Positions 27,801 through 40,235 of a DNA stretch of 64,000 bases are shown here, piece after piece. The first letter of the stretch is position 1, and every line of letters starts with the position of its first letter. The translations under genes and the position numbers were made by a program. Source of the DNA: Aristolochia californica (taxonomy: Eukaryota > Streptophyta > Magnoliopsida > Piperales > Aristolochiaceae); contig JARWKL010000002.1 in NCBI GenBank assembly GCA_029961685.1, forward strand, positions 26,814,908-26,878,907, given 5' to 3'. The notes under the pieces are model-generated. The model saw nothing but the letters and a program-made list of their open reading frames with translations. It was not told where the DNA came from and searched no databases.

Positions 27801-29883
27801 ATAAGGCAAATAGATCACAACAAAATGAAAATATTAGAGTTTATGTATCCAAAAATTGAAAACTATAATAAATGTAAGTGAAGAAAATTATTTCATGCAC
27901 TAAAAATGTACACCAAAGTTTTGTTATGCTTGTTTGGGAAATTCCACTAGTACAACCCCTAATAGCTTGGTTGAACTTTATAAGACAGAGATTTCTAATA
28001 GATCCTAACATGTTTTAAATATGGATATGCATGCCTGAAACATGTGGAAGATGCAAATGACCTAATGATCCAAAAATTTCTAGGAGTGGGAAAAAATAAA
28101 TTCTCAAGTAAACGTGTTGTGGGATATTTACATGAGTTAACCAACCCACTTTTTGCCTATTTTCAAAAAGCGGACCTAATAATCATAGATCATTGTAAAT
28201 GTTTCGATCGATTAATGATGTGTAACGGCTATACTTTTTGTTAGAAATGACTTATGGTTTCGGAGTCAACACTCAATCAAAAATGACTCGCACCCCTTTT
28301 TCCGATTATTGCAAAACCTAATAAATAAAAGCCTAAAAGAGTTTACAATCCTAAAAAAATCACTGATACTTTTTGGAATTATATCTCTCAGTATTTGTGC
28401 ATTTCCATTTTGCGTGTTCAATTTTTTTTCAAATCCAAACTTCAGTTTTCACTTTTTGATTTTATTCGTAAACAAAAAGATAAGGCAAAAAGATCACAAA
28501 AAAATAAAAATTTTAGAGTTTATGTATGCAAAAAATTGAAAACTATAGTAAATGTAAGTGAAGAAAATTGTTCAACACACTAAAAAAGAACACCAAATTT
28601 TTGTTATCCATGTGTCGGAAATTCCACCAGTACAACCCCTAATAGCATGGTAGAATTTTATAAGAAAGAGATTTCTAATTGATCCTAACATATTTTAAAT
28701 ATGGATATGCATGCCTGAAACATATTGAAGATGCAACTGACCTAATGATTAAAAAATTTCAAGGTGAAGGAAAAATTAAATTCTCAAGTTAACGTGCGGT
28801 GGGATAATTACCAGAGCCAAACAATCACTTTTTGCGTATTTACCAGAGTTTACAATGCTTAAAAATCACAAATACTTTTTGAATTATCTCTCTCAGCATA
28901 TGTGCATTTCCATTTTGGATGTTTATTTTTTTTAAATCCAAACTTGAGTTTTCACTCTCCCATTTTTCTCGTAAACAAAAAGATAAGGCAAATAGATCAC
29001 AACAAAAAGAAAATATTAGAGTTTATGTATCCAAAAAATTGAAAAATATAATAAATGTAAGTGAAGAAAATTATTTCACGTACTAAAAATGTACACCAAA
29101 TTTCTTTTATCCTTGTTTGGGAAATTCCACTTGTACAACCCTTAATAGCTCTGTTGAACTTTTAAGGACAGAGATTTCTAATTGATCCTAACATGTTTTA
29201 AATATGGATATGCATGTCTGAAACATGTGGAAGATGCAAATAACCTAATGATCCAAAAATTTCAAGGAGTGGGAAAAATTAAATTCTCAAGTTATTGTGC
29301 GGTGGCAAATTTACCAGAGCCAAACAGCCCACTTTTTGCCGATTTACTAAAAGAGGACCTAACAATCATAGATCTTCGTAAATGTTTTGATCGATTAATG
29401 ATGTGTAACGACTATAATTTTTTTTAGAAATGACTTATGGTTTGAAGTCAACACTCGTTTAAAATGTCTCGCCCCCCCTTTTCCGATGATTGCAAAACAA
29501 AATATATAAAAACCTAAAATAGTTTACAATCCTTAAAAATCACAGATATTTTTTGGAATTATCTCTCTCAGCATTTGTCCATTTCCATTTTGGATGTTCA
29601 ATTTTTTTTGAAATCCAAACATGAGTTTTCACTCTCCGATTTTTCTTGTAAACAAAATGATAAGGCAAATAGATCACAACAAAATGAAAATTTAAGAGTT
29701 TATGTATGCAAAAAATTGAAAATTATAATAAATGCAAGTGAAGAAAATTATTTCGCGCACCAAAAATGAACACCAAAGTTTTGTTATCCATGTTTGGGAA
29801 ATTCCACCAGTAGAATGCCTAATAGCTTGGAGGAATTTTATAAGAAAAATATTTCGAATTGATCCTAACATGTTTTAAATATT
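24889..29883 (+). repeat. Right array segment 2, with alternating A/B unit types
   Basis: Phase markers lie at about 24889, 25520, 26200, 26876, 27357, 28023, 28703, 29206 and 29884. Two unit types alternate from about 26.2 kb. Type B (near 25.4, 26.1, 27.2, 28.6 kb) has ATTATTCAACACAC or a close variant and an AAGGTG motif after the marker. Type A (near 26.8, 27.9, 29.1 kb) has TATGTATCCAAAAA and an ATTTCAC or ATTTCATG form at the same place; the 27.9 and 29.1 copies also share ATGTACACC, CATGTGGAAG and GACAGAG. Two units are shortened: the 481-bp interval at 26876, with deletions near 26990 and 27030, and the 503-bp interval at 28703, with a deletion near 28846. No genes are seen. Confidence 0.9.
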
Positions 29884-32800
29884 GAATATGCATGCCTAAA
29901 ACATATTGAAGATGCAAATGACCTCATGATCCAAAAATTTCAAGAAGTAGGAAAAATTAAATTGTCAAGTTAACGTGCGGTGGGGTATTTACCAGAGCCA
30001 AACAATCCCTTTTTGCCTATTGACAAAAAGCGGACCTAACAATCATAGATCATCGTAAATGTTTTGATCGATTAAGGATATGTAATGGCCAAAATTTTTG
30101 TTAGAAATGAATTATGGTTTGGGAGTCAACACTCAGTTAAAAATGCCTTCCCCTCCCCCCCCCCCCCCCTTTTCCCCTTTTTTCTGATGATTTCAAAACC
30201 TAATATATAAAGAACTAAAAGATTTTATGATCCTCAAAAATCAAAAATACTTTTTGCAATTATCACTCTCAGAATTTGGGCATTTCCATTTTGGATGTTC
30301 AATTTTTTTTTCAAATCCAAACCTGAGTTTTCACTCTCCCATTTTCTCGTAAACAAAAAGATAAGGCAAATAGATCACAACAAAATGAAAATTTTAGAGT
30401 TTATGAATGAAAAAAATTGAAAACTATAATAAATGTAAGTGATGAAAATTATTTCGCGCACTAAAAATGAACACCAAAGTTTTGTTATCCAAGTTTAGGA
30501 AATTCCACCAGTAGATCCCCTAATAGCTTGGTGGAACTTTATAAGAAAAAGATTTCTAATTGATCCCTCATGATCCAAAATTTTCAAGGAGTATGAAAAA
30601 TTAAATTGTCAAGTAAACGTGCAGTTGGATATTTACCAGAGTCAAACAATCACTTTTTGCCTATTTAAAAAAAGCAGCCATAACTATCATAGATCATCTT
30701 AAATGTTTTGATCGATCAATGTTGTGTAACGGCTATAATTTTATTCTCCAAAGTTTTGTTATCCATGTTTGGGAAATTCCACCATTACAACCCCTAATTG
30801 CTTGGTGGAATTTTATAAAAAAAAAGATTTCTAATTGATCCTAACATGTTTTAAATATGGATGTGCATGCCTGAAACATGTTGAAGATGCAAATGACTTA
30901 ATGATCCAAAAATTTCGAGTAGGAAAAATTAAATTCTCAAGTTAATGTGTAGTCGGATATTTACTAGACCCAAACAACCTACTTTTTGCCTAGTTACAAA
31001 AAGTGGACCTAACAATCAAAGATCATTGTAAGTATTATGATCGATTAATGATGTGTAACGGCTATAATTTTTGTTAGAAATAAAATAAGCTTTGGGAGTT
31101 AACACTCGGTTAAAAATCGCTCGCCCCCCCTTTTTCGATGATTGTAAAAGCTTAAATATACAAAACTAAAAGAGTTTACAATCCTTAATAATCATAGATA
31201 CTTTTTGGAATTATCTCTCTCAGCATTTATGCATTTCCATTTTGGATGTTCTATTTTTTTTCAAATCCAAACTTTAGTTTTCACTCTCCCATTTTTCTCG
31301 TAAACAAAAAGAGAAGGCAAATAGATCGCAACAAAATGAAAATTTTAGATTTTATGTATGCAAAAAATTGAAAACTATAATAAATATAAGAGAAGAAAAT
31401 TATTTCACGCACTAAAAATGAACACCAAAGTTTTATTATCCATGTTTGGGAAAATCCACCAGTACAACCCCTAAATGCTTGGTGGAATTTTATAAGAAAG
31501 AGATTTCTTATTGATCCTAACATATTTTAAATATGGATATCCATGCCTGAAACATGTTGAAGATGCAAATGACCTTATGATCCAAAAAATTTAAGCAGTA
31601 GGAAAAATTATATTCTCAAGTTAACGTGCGGTGGGATATTTACCAGAGCCAAACAATTCACTTTTTGCCGATTTTAAAAAAGCGGACCTATCAATCATAG
31701 ATCATCGTAAACTTTTTGATCGATTAATGATGTGTAACGACCATAATTATTCTTAGAAATGACTTATGGTTTGCGAGTCAACACACAATTAAAAATGACT
31801 CGCACCCCCTTTTTCGATGATTGTTAAACCTAATATATAAAAAACTAAAAGATTTTATAATCCGTAAAAATCACAGATACTTTTGGGAATTATCTCTCTC
31901 AGCATTTGTGCATTTCTATCTTGGATGTTCAATTTTTTTTTAAATACAAACTTGAGTTTTCAGTCTACCTTTTTTTCTCGTAAACAAAAAGATAAGGCAA
32001 ATAGATCATAACAAAATAAAAATTTAAAGAGTTTATGTATGTAAAAATTTAAAAACTATAATAAATGTAAATGAAGAAAATTATTTCACACACTAAAACT
32101 GAACTCCTTAGTTTTGTTATCCATGTTTGGGAAATTCCACCAGTTCAACCCCTAATAGCTTTGTGGAATTTTATTAGAAAGAGATTTCTAATTGATCCTA
32201 ACATGTTTTAAATATGGATATGCATGCATGAAACATTTTGAAGATGCAAATGACCTAATGATCCAAATAATTATAGGAGTAGGAAAAATTAAATTCTCAA
32301 GTTAACGTGCGGTGGGATATTTACAAGAGCCAAACAACCCACTTTTTGCCTATTTATAATAAGGGGACATAACAATCATAGACCCTCATAAATGTTTTGA
32401 TCGATTAAAGATGTGTAATGGCTATAATTTTTGTTAGAAATGACTAATTTTTTGGGAGTCAACACTCTGTTAAAAATGCCTCGCCCTCCTTTTTCGATGA
32501 TTGCAAAACCTAATATATACAAAATTAAAAGAGTTTACGATCCTTAAAAATCACTGATACTTTTTGGAATTATCTTTCTCACCATTTGTGCATTACCATT
32601 TTGGATGTTTAATTTTTTTCAAATCCAAACTTGACTTTTCACTCTCCCATTTTACACGTAAACAAAAAAGATATGGCAAAACGATCACAACAAAAAGAAA
32701 ATTTTAGAGTGTATGTCTGAAAAAAATTGAAAACTATAATAAATGTAAGTGAAGAAAATTTAATCAACGCACTAAAATGGACCAACAAAGGTTGGTTATT

Positions 32801-33660
32801 CATGTTTGGGAAATTCCAACAGTACAACCTCTAATAGCTCTGTGGAAATTTAAGAAAGATTTCTAATCTATCCTAACATATTTTAAATATGGATATGCAT
32901 GCCTAAAAATGTTGAAGATGCAAATGATCTATTGATTCAAAAATTTCAAGTTGTAGGAAAAATTAAATTCTCAAGTTAACGTGCGGTGGGATATTTACCA
33001 GAGCCAAACAACCGACTTTTTGTCTATTTACAAAAAGTGGACCTTGCAATCATTAATCATCGTAAATGTTTTGATCGATTAATGATGTGTAATGGCTATA
33101 ATTTTTGTTAGAAATGACTTATGGTTTGGGAGTTATCACTCGGTTAAAAATGCCTCGCTCCCCTTTTTCGATGATAGCAAAACCTAATATATGAAAAACT
33201 AAAAGAGTTTAAAATCCTTAAAAATCACAGATACTTTTTGGAATTATCTCTCTCAGCATTTGTGAATTTCCATTTTGGATGTTCAATTTTTTTTCAAATC
33301 CAACCTTGAGTTTTAACTCTCCCATTTTTCTCGTAAACAAAAAGATAAGGCAAATAGTTCACAACAAAATGAAAATGTTATTGTTTATGTATACAAAAAA
33401 TTGAAAACTATAATAAATGTTAGTGAAGAAAATTATTTTGTGCACTATAAATGAACTCCAAAGTTTTGTTATCCATGTTTGGGATATTCCACCCGTACAT
33501 CCCCTAATAGCTTTGTGGAATTTTATTAGAAAGAGATTTCTAATTGTTCCTAACATATTTTAAATATGGATATGCATACCTGAAACATGTTGAAGATGCA
33601 AATGACCTAATGATCCTAAAATTTCCAAGGAGTAGGAAAAATTAAATTTTCAATTTAACG
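29884..33660 (+). repeat. Right array segment 3
   Basis: Phase markers lie at about 29884, 30859, 31535, 32216, 32891 and 33568. The 975-bp interval at 29884 should hold two units but lacks about 380 bp. One deletion at about 30565 removes the marker itself (TTGATCCCTCATGATCC), and another at about 30743 joins CTATAATTTTATT to CTCCAAAG. A 15-C run lies at 30155-30169, followed by a second C-rich stretch. The remaining units are about 675-681 bp. No genes are seen. Confidence 0.94.
30155..30169. repeat. C15 homopolymer run
   Basis: 15 consecutive C, followed by TTTTCCCC and a second T run, suggesting that the C/T edge of the run has also been duplicated. Confidence 0.85.
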
Positions 33661-33824
33661 TTCTTACTTACTAAACGGAACAAGAAGCTCAAGCTCCTCC
33701 TCCTGGCTAATCTAAAGACTCTTTTGAAGTCGCTTTTAAAGAAAAGATGATGAAAGCATTTGAACAAGAGATTAAATAAGCTAAAGGTGGTTTCAACCCT
33801 CATTTGCGAGATAGAAACTTGGTT
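33661..33824. other. Non-satellite insertion (~164 bp) inside a unit
   Basis: The unit reads normally up to TTTAACG at 33660 and resumes at about 33825 with TGCGATATATACCAGAGCC, close to the expected TGCGGTGGGATATTTACCAG. The intervening ~164 bp match no part of the satellite and are visibly less AT-rich. In the forward frame starting at 33675 there are stops at 33708 and 33777. The 22-codon stretch between them is charged and gene-like, with the core EKMMKAFEQEI. It faintly resembles the acidic 'KAM-EEI' stretch before the reverse transcriptase of Copia-type polyproteins, but this is a memory-level likeness with no supporting motif. TTTGCGAGATA (33803) and TTTGCGATATA (33823) form a near-direct repeat at the right edge. 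I see no terminal inverted repeats and no clear target-site duplication. Confidence 0.85.
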
Positions 33825-34505
33825 TGCGATATATACCAGAGCCAAACATCCCACTTTTTGCCTATTTAAAAAAAGCAAACCTAACAATCATAGATCATCT
33901 TAAATATTTTCATCGATTAATAATGTGTAAAAACTATAATTTTTGTTAGCAATGACTTATGGTTTGGGAGTCAACACTCAGTTAAAAATGACTCACCCCC
34001 CTTTTCCGATGATTGTGAAACCTAATACATAAAAAACTAAAAGAGTTTACAATCCGTAAAAATCATAGATACTTTTTGGAATTATCTCTCTCTGCATTTG
34101 TGCATTTCCTGTTTGTATGTTAAATTTTATTTCAAATCCAAACTAGAGTTTTCACACTACCATTTTTCTTGTAAACAAAATGATAAGGCAAATAGATCAT
34201 AACAAAATGAAAATTGATCCTAACATGCTTTAAATATGGATATGCATGCCTGAAACATGTTGAAGATGCAAATGACCTAATGATCCAAAATTTTCAAGGG
34301 GTAGGAAAAATTAAATTCTCAAGTTAACGTGCGGTGGGATATTTACAAGAATCAAACAACCCACTTTTTGCCTATTTACAATAAGAGGACCTAACAATCA
34401 TAGATCATCATAAATGTTATGATCAATTAATGTTGTGTAACGGCTATAATTTTTGTTAGAAATGACTTATGGTTTGGGAGTTAATACTCAGTTAAAAATC
34501 CACCC

Positions 34506-34506
<1 letters not shown>

Positions 34507-34538
<32 letters not shown>
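34507..34538. repeat. C32 homopolymer run
   Basis: 32 consecutive C interrupted by one T before six more C, at the fixed unit position. Confidence 0.85.
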
Positions 34539-34541
<3 letters not shown>

Positions 34542-35812
34542 CCCCTTTTCCGATGATTGCAAAACCTAATATATAAAAAATTAAAAGAGTTAACAATCCT
34601 TAAAAATCATAGATTCTTTTTGGAATTATCTCTCTCAGCATTTGTGCATCCCTTTTGGATGTTCAAATTTTTTTCAAATCCAAACTTGAGTTTTCACTTG
34701 ACCATTTTTCTCGTAAACAAAAAGATTTGGCAAATAGATCACAACAAAATCAAAATGTTTGAGTTTGTGTATGAAAAAAATTGAAAACTATAATAAATGT
34801 ACGAGAAGAAAATTATTTCACGCACAAAAAATGAACACCAGTACAACCTCAAATAGTTTGGTGGAATTTTATAAGAAAAAGATTTCTAATTGATCCTAAG
34901 ATATTTTAAACATGGATATGAATGCCTAAAACTTGTTGAAGATTCAAATGACCTAATGATCCAAAAATTTCAAGGTGTACGAAAAATTAAATTCTCAAAT
35001 TAACGTGCAGTGGGTTATTTACCAGAGCCAAACAGCCCACTTTTTGTATATTTTCAAAAAGTTGACAAAACAATCATAGATTACCGTAAATGTTTTGATC
35101 CATTAATGATGTGAAACGGCTACAATTTTTTTTAGAAATAACTTATGGTTTGAGAGTCAACACTCAGTTAAAAATGCCTCACCCCCCCTTTTCTGATGAT
35201 TGTAAAACCTAATATATAAAAAACTAAAAGAGTTTAAAAACCTTAAAAATCACAGATACTTTTTGGAATCATCTATCTCAGTATTTGTGCATTTTTATTT
35301 TGGATTTTCATTTTTTTTTTAAATCCAAACTAGAGTTTTCACTCTCCTATTTTTCTCGTAAACCAAAAGATACGGCAAATAGATCACAAAAAAATGAAAA
35401 TTTAAGAGAGTATGTATGAAAAAAATTAAAAATTTTAATAAATGTAAGAGAAGAAAATTATTTCATGCACTAAAAATGAACACCAAAGTTCTATTATCCA
35501 TGCTTGGGAAATTCCACCAGTACAACCCCTAATAGCTTGGTGAAATTTTATTAAGAAAGAGATTTCTAATTGATCCAAACATGTTTTAAATATGGATATG
35601 CATGCTTGAAACATGTTGAAGATGTAAAAAACCTAATGATCCAAAAATTTCAAGGTGAATGAAAAATTAAATTCTCAAGTTAACATGCGGTGGGATAATT
35701 ACAAGAGCCAAAAAACCAAATTTTTGCCTATTTACAAAAACGGACCTAACAATCATAGATCATTGTAAATGTTTTCATCAATTAATGATGTGTAATGGTT
35801 ATAATTGTCCCA

Positions 35813-35988
35813 TTTTCCGATGATTGCAAAAGCAAATATATAAAAAACTAAAAGAGTTTACAATCCTTAAAAATCACAGATACTTTTTGGAATTATCTCT
35901 CTCAGCATTTGTGCATTTCCATTTTTTATGTTCAATTTTTTTTCAAATCCAAACTTCAGTTTTCACTCTCCCCCCCCCCCCCCCCCCC
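35813..35988 (+). repeat. Partial-unit duplication ending in a 19-C run
   Basis: The segment starting TTTTCCGATGATTGC at 35813 is repeated from 35989, offset 176 bp. The first copy runs through the TATA-like stretch and the T run to TTTCACTCTC, then joins a run of C and restarts at TTTTCCGATGATTGC. In normal units CACTCTCCC and the C run lie far apart in the unit, so the join is explained by out-of-register pairing of CTCCC with the C run. A second lesion, loss of the bases normally upstream of the C run, lies just before 35811. Confidence 0.88.
35970..35988. repeat. C19 homopolymer run at a duplication join
   Basis: 19 consecutive C joining two partial-unit copies; see the partial-unit duplication starting at 35813. 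Confidence 0.85.
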
Positions 35989-36668
35989 TTTTCCGATGAT
36001 TGCAAAACCTAATATATAAAAAAACTAAAATAGTTTACAATCCATAAAAATCACAGATACTTTTTGGAATTTTCTCTCTCAGCATTTGTGCATTTCCATT
36101 TTGGCTGTTCATTTTTTTTTCAAATCCAAACTGGAGTTTTCACTCTCCCATTTCTCTCGTTAACAAAAAGATAAGGCAAAAAGATCACAACAAAATTAAA
36201 ATTTAGAGTTTATGTACAAAAAAAATTGAAAACTATAATAAATGTAAGTGAAGCAAAATTATTTCACGCAGTAAAAATGAACACCAAAGTTTTGTTAATG
36301 ATGTTTGGGATAATCCACCAAGACAACCCCCAAGAGCTTGGTGGAATTTTATAAGAAAGAGATTTCCAATTGATCCTAACTTGTTTTAAATATGGATATG
36401 CATGCCTGAAACATGTTGAAGATGCCAATGACCTAATGATCCAAAAATTTCAAGGAGTAGGAAAAATTAAATTCACAAGTTAACGTGCGGTGGGATATTT
36501 ACCAGACCCCAACCACCCACTTTTTGCCTATTTACAAAAAACAGACCTAACAATGATAGATCATCGTAAATGTTTTGATCAATTAATGATGTGTAACGGT
36601 TATAATGTTTGTTAGAAATGACTTATGGTTTGGGAATTAACACTCGGTTAAAAATCCCTCTCCCCCCC

Positions 36669-36792
36669 TTTTTCGATGATTGCAAAACCTAATATATAAA
36701 AAATTAAAAGAGTTTACAATCCCTAAAAATCACAGATAATTTTTTTGAATTATCTCTCTCAACATTTGTGCATTTCTAATTTGGATGTTCTA
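36669..36792 (+). repeat. Partial-unit duplication, 124-bp offset
   Basis: TTTTTCGATGATTGC occurs at 36669 and again at 36793. The intervening 124 bp run from just after the C run to GGATGTTC, where the normal T run is replaced by a restart at TATTTTTCGATG. The shared T run probably supplied the homology. This is the next unit after the 35813 duplication, and both duplications begin at the same unit phase. Confidence 0.88.
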
Positions 36793-38792
36793 TTTTTCGA
36801 TGATTGCAAAACCTAATATATAAAAAAGTACAAGAGTTCACGATCCTTAAAAATCAAACATACTTTTTGGAATTATCTTTCTGAGCTTTTGTCCATTTCC
36901 ATTTTGGATGTTCAATTTTTTTTCAAATCCAAACTTCAGTTTTCACTCTCCCTTTTTTCTCATAAACCAAAAGGTAAGACAAATAGATCACAACAAAATG
37001 AAAATTTTAGAGTTTAAGTATGCAAAAAATAGAAAACTATAATAACTGTATGTGAAGAAAATTATTTGACGCACTAAAAATGAACACCAAAGTTTTGTTA
37101 TCTTTGTTTGGGAAATTCCACCACTACCACCCCTAATTGCTTGGTGGAATTTTAGAAGAAAGATATTTCTAATTGATCCTCTCATGTTTAAAATATGGAT
37201 ATGCATGCCTGAAACATGTTGAAGATGCAAATGACCTAAAGATCCAAAAATTTCAAGGAATAGGAAAAATTAAATTCACAAGTTAACATGTGGTGGGATA
37301 TTTACCAGAGCCAAACAACCGATTTTTTTCATATTTAAAAAAAGCGGACTTAACAATCATAGATCATCGTAAATGTTTTTATCGATTAATGATGTGTAAT
37401 GACTATAATTTTTATTAGAAATGACTTATGGTTTGGGAGTCAACACTCAGTTAAAAATGCCTTGCTCCTCCCTTTTCAGATGAATGCAAAACCTAATATA
37501 TAAAAAATTAAAAGAGTTTACATTCCTTAAAAATCACATATTATTTTTTGAATTATCTCTCTCAGCATTTGTGCATTTCCATTTTGGAGGTTCAATTTTT
37601 TTTCAAATCCAAACTTGAGTTTTCACTCTCCCATTTTTCTCGTAAAAAGATAAGGCAAATAGATCACAACAAAATGAAAATTTTAGAGTTTATGTATGCA
37701 AAAAATTGAAAACTATAACAAATGTAAGTGAAGAAAATTATTTAACGCACTAAAAATGTACACCAAAGTTTTGTGATCCATGTTTTGGAAATTCCACCAT
37801 TACAACCCCTAATCGCTTGGTGGAATTTTATAAGAAAGAGATTTCTAATTGATCCTAACATGTCTTAAATATGGATATGCATGCCTGAAACACGTTGAAG
37901 ATGCAAATGACCTAATGATCCAAAAATTTCGAGTAGGAAAAATTAAATTCTCAAGTTAATGTTCGGTGGGATATTTACCTGAGCCAATCAACCCACATTT
38001 TTCATATTTATAAAATACGGACCTAACAATCATAGATCAACGTAAAAGTTTTGATCAATTAATGGTGTGTAATGGCTATAATTTTTGTTAGAAATGACTT
38101 AGGGTTTGGGCCCCAACACTCAGTTACAAACGCCTCTCCCCCCCGCTTTTTCGATGATTGCAACAACTAATATATAATAAAATAAAAGAGGTTACAATCC
38201 TTAAAAATCACATATAGTTTTTGGAATTATCTCTCTCACCATTTGTGCATTTCCATTTTGGATGTTCAATTTTTTTTCAAATCCAAACTTGAGTCTTCAC
38301 TCTCCCATTTTTCTCATAAACAAAAAGATAAGGCAAATAGGTCACAACAAAATGAAAATTTTAGAGTTTATGTATGAAAATATTAAAAACTATAACAAAT
38401 GTAAGTGCAAAAAATTATTTCATGCACTAAAAATGAACACTAAAGTTTGGTTATCCATGTTTGGGAAATTCCACGAGTACAACCCCTAATAGCTTGGAGG
38501 AATTTTATAAGAAAGAGGTTTCTAATTGATCCTAACATGTTTTAAATATGGATATGCATGCTTGAAAATGTTGAAGTTGCAAATGACCTAATGATCCAAA
38601 AATTTCAATGAGTAGTAAAAATTAAATTCTCAAGTTAGCGTGCAATGGGATATTTACGGGAGCAAAACAACGCACTTTTTTCCAATTTACAAAAATGGAC
38701 CTAACCGATTAATGACATGTAACGGCTATAATTTTTGTAAGAAATGACTTATAGTTTGGGAGACAACACTCAGTTAAAAGTGCCTCGCCCCC

Positions 38793-38793
<1 letters not shown>

Positions 38794-38831
<38 letters not shown>
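38794..38831. repeat. C38 homopolymer run
   Basis: 38 consecutive C at the fixed position, preceded by GCCCCCT. Confidence 0.85.
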
Positions 38832-39508
38832 TTTTACGATGATCGGAAAACCTAATAAATTAAAAACTAAAAGAGTTTATAATCCTTAAAAATCACAGAT
38901 ACTTTTTAGAATTATCTCTCTTAGATTTTGTGCATTTCCATTTTGGATGTTCATTTTTTTTTCAAATCCATACTTAAGTTTTCACTCTTCCATTTTTCTC
39001 GTATATAAAAATATAAGGCAAATAGATCACAAAAAAAAGAAAATTTTAGAGTTTATGTATGCAAAAAATTGAAAACTATAATAAATGTACGTGAAGAAAA
39101 TTATTTTGGTCACAAAAAATGAACACAAAGGTTTTGTTATTCTTGTTTGGAAAATTCCACCAGTACAACCCCTAATAGCTTGGTGGAATTTTATAAGAAA
39201 GAAATTTCTAATTTATCCTAACATGTTTTAAATATGGATATGCATGCCTGAAACATGTTGAAGATGCAAATGACCTAATGATCCATAAATTTCAAGGAGT
39301 AAGAAAAATTAAATTCTCAAGTTAACGTGTGGTGGGATATTTACCAGAACCAAACAACCAACTTTTTTCCTAGTTACAAAAAGTGGACCTAACAATTATA
39401 GATCATCATAAATGTTTTGATCGATTAATGATGTGTAACTGCTATAATTTTTTTTAGAAATAACTTATGGTTTTGGAGTCAACTCACAGTTAAAAATGCC
39501 TCGCCCCC

Positions 39509-39509
<1 letters not shown>

Positions 39510-39548
<39 letters not shown>
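39510..39548. repeat. C39 homopolymer run, longest in the window
   Basis: 39 consecutive C, preceded by GCCCCCA. It lies in the unit directly after the C38 run, so two adjacent units carry the two longest tracts of this region. Confidence 0.85.
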
Positions 39549-40220
39549 TTTTCCGATGATTGTAAAACCTAGTATATAAAAAACTAAAAGAGTTTACAAT
39601 CCCTAAAAATCACAAATACGTTTTGGAATTATCTCTGTCAACATTTTTCATTTCCATTTTGGATGTTCAATTTTTTATCAAATCCAAACTTGAGTTTTCA
39701 CTGTCCCATTTTTCTCGTAAACAAGTATATAAGGCAAATAGATTACAAAAAATGAAAATTTTAGAGTTTATGTATGCAAAAAAATGAAAAGTATAATAAA
39801 TGTAAGTGAATAAAATTATTTCGCTAAAAAAAAATGAACACCAAAGTTTTGTTATCCATGTTTGGGAAATTTGACCAGTACAACCCCTAATATCTTGGTG
39901 GAATTTTATAAGAAAGAGATTTTTAATAGATCCTAACATATTTTAAATATGGATATGCACGGCTGAAACATTGTGAAGATGCAAATGACCTAATCATTCA
40001 AAAATTTCAAGGAGTAGGAAAAATTAAATTCTCAAGTTAACGTCCGGTGGGATATTTACTTGAGCCAAACAACCCACATTTTGCCTACTAACAAAAAGCG
40101 GACCTAGCAATCATAGATCAACGTAAATGTTTTTATCAATTAATGATGTGTAACGGCTATATTTTTTGTTATAAATGACATATGGTTTGGGAGTCAACAC
40201 TCAGTTAAAAATGCCTCGCA

Positions 40221-40235
40221 CCCCCCCCCCCCCCC
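40221..40235. repeat. C15 homopolymer run
   Basis: 15 consecutive C; third expanded tract in a row in consecutive units. Confidence 0.85.

Larger units (their letters stand above)
33825..38693 (+). repeat. Right array segment 4, with two partially duplicated units
   Basis: Phase markers lie at about 34238, 34914, 35594, 36394, 37197, 37873 and 38550. The interval 33568-34238 is near normal (670 bp) only because the 164-bp insertion is offset by a deletion of about 170 bp near 34215, where GAAAATT joins to GATCCTAACATG. The intervals of 800 and 803 bp at 35594 and 36394 contain internal duplications, listed separately. A 32-C run lies at 34507-34538 and a 19-C run at 35970-35988. No genes are seen. 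Confidence 0.94.

Noticed and set aside
33711..33776. Copia retrotransposon fragment in the insertion
   Set aside because: Only a 22-codon stretch has any likeness and no diagnostic reverse transcriptase, integrase or long-terminal-repeat motif is present. It is kept as an untested idea, not a call.
33642..33887. An 81-codon reverse-strand frame spanning the foreign insertion
   Set aside because: It starts and ends in satellite sequence and merely runs across the insertion. Its leucine-, phenylalanine- and arginine-rich product looks like an antisense reading and not a domain.
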